A DNA stretch of 64,000 bases, taken from contig CAXKVR010000066.1 in NCBI GenBank assembly GCA_964058845.1, positions 345,544 through 409,543 of the forward strand, given 5' to 3'. This document shows, one piece after another, positions 37,121 to 48,784 of this stretch (the first letter of the stretch is position 1; every line of letters begins with the position of its first letter). The DNA is from Carex sylvatica (Eukaryota > Streptophyta > Magnoliopsida > Poales > Cyperaceae). The notes under the pieces were generated by a model that was not told where the DNA came from, ran no database searches, and worked only from the letters and a program-made list of their open reading frames with translations. The position numbers and the translations under genes were made by a program.

Positions 37121-37295
37121 CGATTTTTGTATTAATAGGAAAATAAATAAATAATAACTAAAATGGAGAACGAATTTGTGAAATTTCGGAATATAGAAAA
37201 ACCATTATCATTTATAACGTGTAGATAATCCAATTCCGATATTGCTAATTAACAATAATAAAAAAAAAAGGCCGGCCGTTATGGTGGATAACATC

Positions 37296-37997
37296 TAGGG
37301 GTATCAACGGGTACGGTAAGAATTGGATGAAAACATTTTCATATCTGTACCCGTCACAAATTATCCTTATACGTACTCTATTCTTACCTGTACTCTACTC
37401 TTACTCGTTGTAGTTGTCGGATAACGAAACGGTAGCAAATAAATAACGGTTAATACTTGTATAATAATAATTTTTATTATTTATTAAATAAAACACTAAG
37501 ACACATTTATTTGTTACATATATAATCACATTACTAATATGAAAATTAATTCCAACTAAATTGTTTTTTTTTTAATCAAAACACAAATTCCAAAAAACAA
37601 ATATCTCTGTTCTTTAATTAAAAAAAATCAGGCATGCAAATAAAAGCAAGATAATCAATTATTCAAATGCTTTAACGGTGAATTATCAACTTAGAAAATT
37701 TAATAAATTATGTTTTTCAAGATCAAGAGTAGTTGCTAATTGAACTGTTGGAGATGGATAATAATTCAATGCTCATTAAGATATATAATATATATAATTT
37801 TTTATATAATTATCCGATCAGATAACGGGTACGAAATAGGCTTTACCCGTACTCTTACCCATTTTGATAACAGAAACAAATTCTTTACCCATACCCGTAC
37901 CCAATAAATTTACAAAAAAAAAATCTTATCCATACCCATCTTATCAAATACGGTACAAATCGGGTAAACGGATAAAAGGGTGTCATTTACACCACTA
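37296..37997. mobile_element. hAT-like MITE, 702 bp, nested
   Basis: 8-bp flanks ATAACATC and ATAACGTC (7 of 8 identical). Ends TAGGGGTATCAACGGGTACG and, reversed, TAGTGGTGTAAATGACACCC. A truncated relative starts at 44533 (TAGGGGTGTCAACGGTTACG). Confidence 0.75.
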
Positions 37998-38311
37998 ATA
38001 ACGTCCAGCACTCGATTTTTTTTTTTAATCTATTTTCTGGTTTCACTTTTACAGCGTTGGCAAAACAACTATAAAGGTATATGTCACTGATAGTTGAGAC
38101 TTGAGAGGAATAAACTGATGGCTGGAGCATCCAATTGGATTTCTTTTCTGTACTGGTATGGATCATGTTCCAATTATATTTCTTTTACTATGTTCCTCTT
38201 AGGCTTGAAGTAGGTATTTTTTTATCGCTGGGAGCAGCCGGTGATAGAAGATAACGGGCTGAAAAAAAAAAAAATTCCGCTAGGAACCAGGCCGTAATAC
38301 TACATAACGTC

Positions 38312-38825
38312 TAGGGTTAAAATCAAAACAAATTTACTTTAGTTTGAGTTTGAATAAGATTTGAATTGAATTGATTTTATTTGTTTTATAACGAACTTCA
38401 ATCAAATGAGTTAATTGTGAATATTTTTTTTGAATCAAAATCAATCGGATTACGAATTACGAGTATTTTTTGATAGTCCTATCGGCCTTAGTTATTTTTT
38501 GAAAATTAAATAGCTTAAACTAAGTATTGTATTGAAACTTATATAATCATATAAGGTGCCTATTTATATCTATTTAAAATAAAACATTGATTTTGCACTA
38601 AGCTACTTGTGTTGCTTTAATTGAAAAGGTACATATTAATTTAAAATTTGAACCTAAATAGTTCGTGAACTAATTTTGAACGAACTATATTCAGTTTGAA
38701 TAAGATTCAAACCGAACTGGCTTGATTTATTTTAGAACAAACATAAATTGAACAAGTTAATTGCGAAAAAAAATTTGAATCGAAGTCAATTAAATAACGA
38801 ATTACGAACTTTTTTGATAGCCCTA
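38312..38825. mobile_element. hAT-like MITE, nested, decayed
   Basis: Ends TAGGGTTAAAATCAAAAC and ..TTTTTTGATAGCCCTA. The flanks ATAACGTC and ATAACAAC agree at 6 of 8 positions. Interior contains inverted GAACTAATTTTGAACGAAC-like text. Low-to-moderate certainty of exact ends. Confidence 0.55.
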
Positions 38826-39194
38826 ATAACAACCAAAATTATTACATAATTAGTGTTAATGTAATTTTATTAATCAGAACATGATGTTTTAAACGTTATA
38901 TACAATCACGTTTTTCCTGTATATCGAATTTTTACAATCTTCATCCCTATTATCGATATTATTTTTTTTATTTATTTATTAATAAATATTTCGGATCATT
39001 ATTGCTATCGCAACTTGTACCAATAAAGAAATAAGCAGCACTTTCAACGTGTACTGAAATGAGAGCAAGGGAATCTTCATTAATTACAGTGGTGCGGCGA
39101 CCTATGCATTTTATGTTTTATATTTATCTTACTGACATCTGACAGCAGAGGTACGTGGCAATTTTAGGAATTTTACTGTTTCTTTAGCTGGTAG

Positions 39195-39651
39195 TAGTGG
39201 GTTGCAAAAATCAGGGTCGGGCGGCCCGTATCCAACCCGCCTGTGCCCGGTACCCAGGGTATCCGTGCTCGAGCTCGGGTATAGGTCGGGTAAACGGGTA
39301 CACGGGTACGGGCATAAAACGGGTAGGGTACGGTTATTTGGTTCAATACCCGGGCAAACCCGGTCCAAATTACGCCCGATCCGTTAAAAATTCAATTTTT
39401 TTTGAAATTTCGAATTTACCGTCAAAAAAAAAAAAAAAAAAAACGGACTGGGTACCCTATCCGGACCGCCCTGCCCGTCAAGGGTACCACAGGCACGGAT
39501 ATAAGACGGACAGGGTACGGGTTTTGAAAAAATACCCGTGATACTCGGTCCGTAGTACCCGTATACACGTGATACCCGTACCCGACTCATACCCGTACCC
39601 GACCCCAAATATATTCTACCCGCCCGGCCCGTACCCGTTAGCAAACCCCTA
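39195..39651. mobile_element. hAT-like MITE of the CGGGTA family, copy 2
   Basis: Perfect 8-bp target duplication GCTGGTAG (39187-39194 and 39652-39659). Ends TAGTGGGTTGCAAA and, reversed, TAGGGGTTTGCTAA. 457 bp, composed of CGGGTA variants in inverted halves around a poly-A centre. Confidence 0.88.
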
Positions 39652-39659
39652 GCTGGTAG

Positions 39660-40690
39660 TTTCTATTTTCTTTAGACTGCTGATTTTATTTGTCTTTAGA
39701 TAGCTGGTACTTACTTTTCTTTTAGATAGTTTGTTTCTTATTGTAGCTTGCCAAAAAAACCCCTGCAGAATGTAACAGTAATTTTAGTTTGATTAATACA
39801 AATGCCCAAGGGCTTTCCTTTCAAAAAAAGATCTAGATCGGATGAAAGTACTTTTATCTGTACTTATTATGATAAAAGAAAATTATATTTATCCGTATCT
39901 AATTAACAAAATAATAAAAAATTCTTATTCTTTTTTTTTTTTTTCAAATACGGAACAGGTCAGGAAATGCATAATAATATGTTATTGATATTCTAATTTG
40001 AATTTTCGGTAAAGTATTATTTTTAAAACAAAAAATATAAAGAGAAAAATAATAAATACATCTAATTTGTATAATAGAAATTTAACAAAGCACAAAATTT
40101 TATTATCATCACTATATAAATATATACAAATGTGTTTGAAGACCAAATTTTATATTTTTTTATATTTTTTTTGAAAATCATCACTTTGCTGATTTTTTTT
40201 ATTATTATTTAGTTTAATCAAAAAATTTTAAAAATAATAAAATATTTTCAAAAAATATAAAATTTGGTCTCCAAGCACATTTTAATATGAAGAACATGTT
40301 GGAAGGTTCAAATCAGCTATTTGAACTTTGAAAATGAAGATATGATGGGAAGGTGTACGTTAGAAGCACAAAAGGAGGATGCATTTTAACCCTCCTCTAT
40401 TTATATATATAATTTTATTTTTAATAATTATTTTAATAGATAAGTAGTAAGAAATTATCTTTATTAATAAAAAATTATCTTTATTCGTATCTTATAAATT
40501 AACAAAAAAAAATTTATACGTACGTATCTGTCTTGTTAAATATGATAAAATCGGATAAACAAATAAAAAAAAAAGTGGTATTAACATCCCCTATAGACTA
40601 TATAACAAGTTTCTCGATATGAAATAACAAATTCCATAAGTTAGCTAGTATGTTTGAATCCGGACTGCGTTAATAACCCGGAAGTACTCA
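39660..40690. other. AT-rich spacer with a decayed foldback MITE
   Basis: About 40095-40400 carries the foldback family text (GTGTTTGAAGACCAAATTTT and GGTCTCCAAGCACATTTTAA) and ends GCATTTTAACCCTCCTC next to TATTTATATA. No gene recognised. Confidence 0.5.
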
Positions 40691-40695
40691 ACAAT

Positions 40696-41050
40696 TAGGG
40701 GTGCAAACGGATCGGATATGGATCGGATAGTGGTAAAATTATATTCGTATCTATTTTTATTTTTCGAATACAGATACAGATTAGATATTAGATGGATATG
40801 GATACAGATTGGATATTAATCAGATACGGACACGGATATCTGCTTTTTATAATAGTGAATAACATAATTTTTTTCATAATACATATTAAATTATATAATA
40901 TATATCTACTATTTGAATACAGATAATGAAAATTCAAAACCATATCTGTATCCGTATTCGCACGGATATTCAGATATCGGATATCAGTATTAAATTTTCG
41001 GATAAAGAATCAGATACAGTCAGATAATATCCAACCCGTTTGCACCCCTA
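40696..41050. mobile_element. hAT-like MITE, 355 bp
   Basis: Inverted ends TAGGGGTGCAAACGGATCGG and CCGTTTGCACCCCTA, with near-identical flanks CTCAACAA and CTCAACAT. The body consists of GGATACGGAT/ATCCGTATC-type repeats. A relative in inverse orientation lies at 54765-55428. Confidence 0.8.
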
Positions 41051-41054
41051 CTCA

Positions 41055-41155
41055 ACATACTACAATTATTATCAATTTATCACCCAAAAATTTATTTCCC
41101 TCCTCTCATTATCTCAATGCCCTCTCCTCTCTCTCTCACACACACTTCAGGCGTG
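41055..41155. repeat. Segmental duplicate A (right part), paralogous to 49455-49545
   Basis: Shares CTACAATTATT.TCAATTT, TCACCCAAAAA and CCCTCTCCTCTCTCTCTC with 49458-49545. Together with 39005-39115 (AAGCAGCACTTTCAACGTG, GAGAGCAAGGGAATCTT) this continues duplicate A. Confidence 0.7.
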
Positions 41156-41588
41156 TTCGTTTGTCACGAGATTACACGGGATGATATTTGATGGGAATGG
41201 GAATTCATTTTTTGAAAAACGGGAACCCATGGGTACAGGTTGATTACGAGAATGTGCTAAAATAATTGTTCGGTTGTACTGTAGAATTAGTTGCGGGTAA
41301 TTTTGATTAATTATAAAAGTATGTATATTTATTTAATTATTCACCTAATTAAAATAAGAAGAAGTATATATGGGAAAACCTTGTATTTATTGGACATTAG
41401 ATAGATATTTATTAGGTATTTAAAAAAAAATATTTAACAACCAATCAACATTGACTTAATTTTTATATAAAAGATTAATTTTTAATTTTTAATTTTAAGG
41501 ACTACTATGATTAAGAAGAAAAAAAATGGAATCAACATTGAATTAAAATTATTATAAATAAATAAATAAATAAAAACATATATATATA
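41156..41588. other. AT-rich spacer, no gene seen
   Basis: Nothing recognisable apart from the end of duplicate A and simple AATAA/ATAAA runs near 41560. Confidence 0.5.
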
Positions 41589-41985
41589 GAGGAGGGTTCA
41601 AATGCACTCAAATTTTTGTGCACCCAAATGCATCATATCTTTTATCTCCGTTTTCAAAGTAAAAACAGTTAATCCGAACGTTAGATGCGATCTATATATT
41701 AAGATGTGCTTGGAGACCAAATTTTACATTTTTTGGAATTTGTTTACTATTTTTTTAGATTTATTGAAAATCGCTGTTTTTTATGGTCCAGATTTGCTAA
41801 AAACAGCGATTTTCAATAAATCTAAAAAAATAGTAAAAAAATTCCAAAATATGTAAAATTTGATCTCCAAGCACATCTTAATATATAGATCGCATCTAAT
41901 GGTTCGGATTGACTATTCGGACTATGAAAATGGAGAAAAATAATTTGAAAGATAGGGTGCATTTGGGTGCATTTGAACTCTCCTC
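41589..41985. mobile_element. Foldback MITE (GAGGAGGGTT family)
   Basis: Inverted ends GAGGAGGGTTCAAATGCAC and GTGCATTTGAACTCTCCTC between TATATA tracts. Arms contain TTAGATGCGATCTATATATT and GTGCTTGGAGACCAAATTTT and their inverse, folding into one long hairpin. Confidence 0.8.
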
Positions 41986-42004
41986 ATATATATATATATA
42001 TATA

Positions 42005-42429
42005 GAGGTTGGCTACTATGCTTATATAAGCATATCCCCACATATGCTTATAACTCATTTTTGTGCTTCCAATGTCCAAATGGTCGATCTGAACCGTTCA
42101 TCTTGTTCTCCATATTAATATGTGCTTGGAAACTAAATTTTATATTTTTCTGAATTTTTTTACTATTTATTAAGCCACTTTGAAAATCGCTGATCCAACG
42201 GTGACTGCACAAAACAGTAAAATCAGCAGCCACCGTTGGATTAATAATTTTCAAAGTGGCTTAATAAATAGTAAAAAAATTCAGAAAAATGTAAAATTTA
42301 GTTTCCAAGCACATATTAATATGGAGAACAAGATGAACGGTTCAGATCGACCATTTGGACATTGGAAGCACAAAAATGAGTTATAAGCATATGTGGGGAT
42401 ATGTTTATATAAGCATAGTAGCCAACCTC
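42005..42429. mobile_element. Foldback MITE (GGTTGGCTACTATGC family), monomer
   Basis: Ends GAGGTTGGCTACTATGCTTA and TAAGCATAGTAGCCAACCTC, flanked by TATATA. One almost perfect hairpin through the whole element. Confidence 0.88.
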
Positions 42430-42449
42430 TATATATATATATATATATA

Positions 42450-43213
42450 GAGGTTGGCTACTATGCTTATAACTCACTTTTGTGTTTTCAATGTCCAAAT
42501 GGTCGATCGGAACCGTTCATCTTGTTCTCCATATTAATATGTTCTTGGAGACTAAATTTTATATTTTTCTGAATTTTTTTACTATTTATTAAGCTACTTT
42601 GAAAATCGCTGATCCAACGGTGGCTGAACAAAACAGTAAAATCAGAAGCCACCGTTGGATCAGAGATTTTCAAATTGGCTTAATAAATAGTAAAAAAATT
42701 CAGAAAAATGTAAAATTTAGTCTCCAAGAACACATTAATATGGAGAACAAGATGAACGGTTCCGATCGACCATTTGGACATTGAAAACACAAAAATGAGT
42801 TATAAGCATATGTGAGGATATGCTTATATAAGCATATCTCCACATATACTTATAACTCATTTTTGTGTTTTCAATGTCCAAATAGTCGATCTGAACCGTT
42901 AGATGTGATCTCTATATTGAAATGTGCTTGGAGACCAAATTTTACATTTTTTGGAATTATTTTACTATTTATTAAACCACTTTGAAAATCGCTGATCCAA
43001 TGGTGGTTTCTGATTTTACTGTTTTGTTGAGCCACCATTGAATCAGCGATTTTTAAAGTGGCTTAATAAATAGTAAAAAATTTCAGAAAAATATAAAATT
43101 TGGTCTCCAAGCACATTTCAATATAGATATCACATCTAACGGTTCAGGTCAACTATTTGGACATTGAAAACATAAAAATGAGTTATAAGCATTTGTGGGG
43201 ATATGCTTATATA
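42450..43213. mobile_element. Foldback MITE (GGTTGGCTACTATGC family), dimer with truncated right end
   Basis: Starts GAGGTTGGCTACTATGCTTA only about 20 bp after the previous copy. Two hairpins in tandem (about 42450-42835 and 42835-43213). The right terminal GTAGCCAACCTC is missing, the last recognisable text being GGGGATATGCTTATATA. The first hairpin is closest to the monomer at 42005, the second to the halves of the dimer at 5152. Confidence 0.8.
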
Positions 43214-43900
43214 ATACATTTCAAATAAATAAAAAGATAAGTTGTGAATTTTTTTTGTCAAAATGATAAAAAATATTAACTAGATCTTGAAACAGTCACA
43301 ATTAAATAAATTTGAATTTGCATTAGTAAAAATATTAACTTAAATAGTTTATATTGTACTAAAATGTTTTAAAATAAAGTAAATAATATGTATATGAAGT
43401 AATAAAAAATAATTAAATAAATTTGGATTTGCATTACCAAAAATATTAACTGAAATTTAGATTTGAGATAGATTATATTGTACTAAAATATTTTCAAATA
43501 AAGTAAATAAAATATATATGAAGTAATAAAAAATAAAGGATGTATAAAGTAGGAGAGAGAAGGAGAGAAAATTTCTCTTTTGCGTGGCATGTAGTGGAGT
43601 GATAGAGGAGATATATCCGACTTATTGAGATTCAAATAAATTCTTAGTCTATGATAATAGTCAAATTGATTTAATTATTTTTGTTCAATAAAAGATGAAC
43701 TGAATATGTAACACAACCATGTGTGACATGGTGAAAACAATAACACAAGATATGTATATCTTTGCACATTCAGAGAGAGAGAGAGATCATATTAATAATT
43801 TTACTCCATAACCAAACATGACCATTAATTTAACTCCACAACCAAACATTTTGTCAAGCAACAAGTTCAACCGCTTCTATATATAACATTAATTTTACTT
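43214..43900. other. AT-rich spacer with short duplications
   Basis: ATTAAATAAATTTG.ATTTGCATTA and TATATTGTACTAAAAT..TTTTAAA are repeated at 43303-43380 and 43410-43500. No gene recognised. Confidence 0.5.
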
Positions 43901-43917
43901 CATAAGTAACAATAAAA

Positions 43918-44050
43918 AATAATAAGCAACAAGTTCAACGGGTAATGATACGAGTGCAACTGAGCAAGCTGTCGAATCTTAATTAATTAGATTGGTGGGG
44001 ACCTACACAAATTACTTTGTATATATTATCTTATTGACACTTGAGTCCTT
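43918..44050. repeat. Segmental duplicate paralogous to 54455-54620
   Basis: Shares AATAAGCAACAAGTTCAACG, CGAGTGCAACTGAGCAAGCTG, TGGTGGGGACCTACAC and TATATTATCTTATTGACACT with the later copy. Confidence 0.8.
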
Positions 44051-44138
44051 GACAGCTAGACAACGAAGTGTTTGGCAGAGAAGCAAGTTAGACACTTTTT
44101 GCAAGAGAAAAAATGCATTTTTGCGAGAGAAAAAGTGC

Positions 44139-44501
44139 CTACTCTGCTATTAGTGGAGATGAATCAAATTGTTACTGATAATTTGCTAGTTGCTATGTAT
44201 TTTCGTATGATTTGTTATTTGATTATTTCATTATATCGAGGAATTCACAACAAGGAGGTAGGCACTTTTTGCGAGGGTAAAAAGTGACTTTTCGCAACGA
44301 AAGACCGTCATAAACGTGCTTTTTCTATTAGTGACGATACTTTTAGCGACGAAGTACCGTCATAAATGCGTTTTTTCTCTCACGAAAAGTGCCTACCTTT
44401 TCGATATAATAAAATAATCAAATAACAAATCATACGGAAATACATAGCAACTAGCAAATTATCAGTAACAGTTCGATTCATCTCCACTAATAGCAGAGTA
44501 G
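44139..44501. repeat. 100-bp inverted duplication around a small transposon-like spacer
   Basis: Left arm 44139-44240, right arm 44402-44501, about 96% complementary (four differences seen). The spacer has inverted ends GGTAGGCACTTTTTGCGAG (about 44254) and CTC.CGAAAAGTGCCTACC (about 44380-44398). A 55-bp remnant with the same two ends sits at 44088-44141, just left of the left arm. The paralogous site at 54632-54745 has a single, uninverted copy of the arm. Confidence 0.8.
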
Positions 44502-44532
44502 GAAGTTTCCAAAGGTAATGGGAGTATGAAGA

Positions 44533-44800
44533 GTAGGGGTGTCAACGGTTACGGTAAAGATTGGGTGAAAGTATTTTCATACCCATACTCATTACAAATT
44601 ATCTTTATTCGTATCTTATTCTTATCAGCTACGAATTACCTTATCCACATACTCCACATACTCTTACCTATTATGATTGTCGGATAACAAAACGGTAGCG
44701 GATAAATAACTGATAATGTGATAATACTAAATAATATACCAAAACACATTCAATTCACAAATATATATACGTATTTTATAAGTCTAAACTTTATTTAGAT
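44533..44800. mobile_element. Truncated hAT-like MITE (relative of 37296-37997)
   Basis: Begins TAGGGGTGTCAACGGTTACG and continues with GGTGAAAGTATTTTCATACC and TTACAAATTATCTTTATTCG like the copy at 37296. No right end found. Confidence 0.6.
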
Positions 44801-44915
44801 TTGCTGTAATTTTTATATTTTTAATAAAAACTAAAAGTGATACTTTATAAATGAGTTTTAATAGAAAAATCAATAAAATGGGTAAATTTGTGAGTTTTTT
44901 TTTAAAATTTAGAAG

Positions 44916-46308
44916 ATTTTTTGTTTATAAAACATAATTAGAAAATTTGTTTTTATCAAACCAACATGATTACTTTTTTTTTTTTCTACAAAAACAAAAA
45001 AGACTGAACAGCCAATTCGGTCCTGTAATATTTTTTTTTGAACAAAATTGGCAATTCAGTCCCCACTTATTTCACACATTTTCGTACTAAGCAGTGTGAC
45101 CATTGGTGTAAATGCCAATTCGATCGCCAGTGTTTTTTTAGCTGGGATTGAATTGGCCTTTCGGTCCCATATATATATATTTTTATAAATACCCTTCTTC
45201 TATAATTGCATTATCTTTGAATAATAATCATAGATAATTTCAATGATAATTTTAATAATTGTCATGACCGAAAGGACATATATTGAATAATCATAGATAA
45301 TTTCAATGATCTTGATCTTTGAATAATAAATGAAATTGTAATCCTTTGAAAACATAAGCAAACGTGCACAATAAATATTAAATATATTTTAAAATAATTA
45401 TATGGGTAATTCTTGAATAACATCTTAGGCTTTTGAAAAAAATTAATACAGGTCGTTGTATGTCTACCGTTGATAGAAAACTTAAACTAAATTTTTGAAG
45501 CATTAAACGATATTCTTTTGCAATTCAGATTCCGTTAGGTGCTCAGGAAATCATCCCTGGGCAAGGTCCTGACCGTCTCGTCCCCCACTTTCCAAATTGA
45601 GGTCATACGTGCAAATTCGACTTTCCTAGTCAAAGTTATGTCTGTTTAAAGTGTTTTTTTTTTAAATAATGCTTTCGTGCAAAAACACCGATAACGCATC
45701 GATGCCATGCTTAACAACGACAGAAGTGCATTGATGTTTCATTGCCAAAACATCGTTGACGTGCCCATGCTCTCTATAACTTAAAAATGCATTTACTATT
45801 TATTTTGTGTGCTTGCTTATTTTTTTAATAGATTATGGTTTCATTTATTTTTCAAAGATCATTGAAATTATCTATGATTGTTCATTATATTATTTTAAAT
45901 TTAATAATTTGTATTTTAAGTTGGATATTAATAAAAAAAAATGTCAGTAAATTACTCTATATGCAAACTAAAAAATTCTACAATTAATAATTACACTACA
46001 AAAATCTAAATTACACTAAACAAAAACCTAAATCGCAGCTTTTTCAACATGCAGCCACAGAAAAACCAAAATCACAAGGGACCGAATTGCCAATTCGGTC
46101 CAGGGTGTTTTCAATTTTTCTATGGCCGCATGTTGAAAAAACTATGAAATAAGTGGGGACCGAATTGACATTTCGGTTCCAAAAAAAGAAAAAAAAATCG
46201 GAACTGAATTGGCTGTTCGGTCTTTGTGTTTTTTTATAATAAAAAAAATAATCATGCTGGTTTTGGTAAAAATGAATTTTTTAATTATGGTTAATAAAAA
46301 AAAATTCA
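44916..46308. mobile_element. Mutator-like element with long TIRs (ACCGAA..CGGTCC family), copy 1
   Basis: Perfect 9-bp target duplication ATTTAGAAG (44907-44915 and 46309-46317). Terminal inverted repeats of about 110 bp contain TAAAACATAATTAGAAAAT, CCAACATGATTAC and GAACAGCCAATTCGGTCC and their inverse. 1393 bp, no transposase frame. It interrupts an older repeat related to 15912-16030. Confidence 0.8.
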
Positions 46309-46409
46309 ATTTAGAAGGGTAAATTCGATATTATGAAATATGAATAGAGGGGAAATATATAATTTTGAATTTTTGGAGGAGTATACCTGAAATTCTGCCT
46401 TTTTTATGC

Positions 46410-47394
46410 TAAGCACGTGAGTTCTTTCAGAAAAAAGAAAAAAAGCAACTTTACATTCCTGTTCTCACATGATTTTTGGGTATGTAGTAGTTACTTGTAT
46501 AGTTATGCGTCAAAGAGAGCAAACAAAAACAAAGGAACTTCACATTATTATTGGATATGTAGACTGTAGTCACTTGTATAGTTATGCGTCAAAGATTGCT
46601 CTCTATGTCATAAAATCGATTCTCTATTGCAAGAAAATCTTTATTTAAATACAATATTGTTGCAATATGTTTTTTTCTTATGATGTTTCTAAACAAAATT
46701 AAGGACCTTTTTTTCACTCAATTAATTTATGTGCTTGAGATTTATTTTGTTTACTAAAGTTTTCCAATATCTCAAATTTGTGTTATAAATAGAAGTCAAG
46801 ACTTTAGCGCGCATCACTAAATTTACTGTAGATTAAGGTGTTCAGTTTAAACGTCTTAAATTTTTTGTTTTAAACATAACACAACTTTCCACCTTGTAAC
46901 AATTATACTTTTCAAATAAGTTTTGTAATAATAGTTAACTTGAATTATGTATTTTTTTATAATGAAAAATGAACTGAATATATAATACAACGTGATTTAT
47001 GATAACAATAACATTACATATGCACATATAAAGATGGCCGCTAGCTAATTGAATTATGATATAAACGTGCTCCAATCGAGGGTAGAAGTCCCTCATTAAA
47101 AGAAAGAGAAGGGAGACGCGCTCAAATTGCTGCTGTTCGTCTCGTTTACTCACTCCAGAAATGAGAAGATCGAAGAGAAGAGGAGGGAAGACGACACTGT
47201 GACAAGGAAAATCAAGCGTACAAAGTTGCGAAATTCGTACTTTCCGATTCGAGGTGTAGATGGAGTAACACGAGTGTGTTCCTCTTCCTTGATCTCCTGC
47301 CCCCTTCCTCTACGTGACAGACTTCTAGAACACAGTCTGAGAGTTAAAAGTTTCTTTTTATTTCCTGAATTTTTTTAAGGATTTATTCTATGAC
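46410..47394. other. Spacer of duplicated segments
   Basis: Contains GTGAGTTCTTTCAG, TGTTCTCACATGAT and GTCACTTGTATAGTTATGCGTCAAAGA, which recur at 49790-49890 and 50620-50700, and an 80-bp internal tandem copy (46490-46530 and 46560-46600). A less AT-rich block at 47090-47380 has short frames on both strands without recognisable features. No gene called. Confidence 0.5.
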
Positions 47395-47745
47395 TTTAAG
47401 ATCTTAAATTTAAAACTATGAAAAATTGACTTATGATAGAAATCTCGAGGTGATGCTTGATTGAAAAGGAAATATCAGTCTTAATCAATTATTTCTTTTT
47501 CTTTTTTTCTACGTATTCGTCATTCTCCAACATTTTTCTCCTGCAAACTAAAACTTTAGTTTGTAGATTTCAATGACAATATCTGTAAATTTTAAAAATG
47601 TGAAGAATAATTATAAATTTTAATAGGAATAAATTATCTCTATCAATAAAATATTTAGCTGTATATTAAAATTCGATTTAATATCATGTGATCTATTCTA
47701 TTAAATTTTCATCTGCTTTTTTAGTTTCGTTCAGAATTTTTTTTC

Positions 47746-48716
47746 ATAAACCATAATTAATAAATCAAAAATTAGGAAACAATATGATTGCTTTTTTTTG
47801 TTTTGAAAAACCACAAGGACCGAACGGTCCGTTCGGCCTCCAAAATTCTCTTTTTCTAGACCGAACGGACCATTCAGTCTCAATATTTTTTTTTTCATCT
47901 GCGGCCATAGAAGATCCCTTCTTACGTTTTTTTCGCTAGGTCTCTCTATTTATTTAATTTTTTTAATCCGACTCCTCTTCTCCCTTTTCTGCGTCGCACT
48001 TTCTCATTTTTTTCTTTGTTCATTATTCGTCTTACTTTTTTCCTCATTCATTTTTTTTTTTGAACTCTCAAAGCTTATGTAATTCCTATTATAATTACAT
48101 AGGTTTATATAATTTTAAAAGGAAAACAAGAAGAGCTTCAGATCTACAAGTTTCGTTAGGTATGCATTTAATTTTTTTTATTTTTGAGAAGAAGAAATCA
48201 ATCGTCTGTTAGAGGAAGGAGGAAGATGGATATTTATATTAAAAAAAACATGGAGACCGAATCCCTAATTCGATCTCCAATTAAAATTGTCGAGTCAATA
48301 ATAACACTTGTTCAGTCAAACTACTAATAATTATTTCTTTAGAAAAATTAAAAAATTTACTTTATCTTTACGTTGAAATTATTTCTTCAGTCAAAAAAAA
48401 ATTGAATGAGAAAAAAAGTAAGAGGAAGTATGAAGGAAGAAAAAAATGAAAAAATGCGACGCAGAAAATGGAGAAGAGGAGTCGGATTAAAAAAATAAAT
48501 AAACAGGGAGACCGAACGAAAAAAAACGCAGGAAGAGATATTCTGTGGCCAAAGATGAAAAAAAAAACGTTGAGACCGAATGGTCCGTTCGGTCTGGGAA
48601 AAGAGAATTTTGGGGACCGAACGGACCGTTCGGTCTTTATGGTTTTTCAAAAAAAAAAAAGCAATCATATTGGTTTCTAATTTTTTAATTATTAATTATG
48701 GTTTATGAAAAAAATT
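47746..48716. mobile_element. Long foldback element (ACCGAACGGTCCGTTCGG family), copy 2
   Basis: About 970 bp with arms of roughly 330 bp. The left arm has CATAAACCATAATTAAT, ACCGAACGGTCCGTTCGG and CCGACTCCTCTTCTCCC; the right arm has the inverse of each. Related at its ends to the element at 44916. The paralogous empty site at 37065-37085 is continuous (GTTCAGACTTCAGACCC). No target duplication could be fixed. Frames within it are low-complexity. Confidence 0.75.
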
Positions 48717-48784
48717 ACTTCAGACCCATCATTATTGTTTTTTTTTATCCCACCGATTATTATTGCTACCGCAGTACCGCTATT

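Larger units (their letters stand above)
37121..38994. mobile_element. 1.9-kb insertion with an 11-bp target duplication (Mutator-like candidate)
   Basis: Flanked by exact direct repeats ATCATTATTGC (37110-37120 and 38995-39005). The paralogous copy B has a single GATTATTATTGC at this place (about 48753-48765), i.e. the empty site. Termini show only weak inverted similarity (CGATTTTTGTATTAATA and, reversed, CCGAAATATTTATTAATA). Two hAT-like MITEs are nested inside. No coding frame. Confidence 0.6.

Noticed and set aside
42048..42784. Frames of 60-68 codons on both strands in foldback MITEs
   Set aside because: Similar frames appear on both arms because the element is a palindrome; no protein-like conservation.
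48387..48668. 93-codon minus-strand frame rich in Phe and Leu
   Set aside because: Falls in the arm of a foldback element and consists of poly-T/CT low-complexity sequence.
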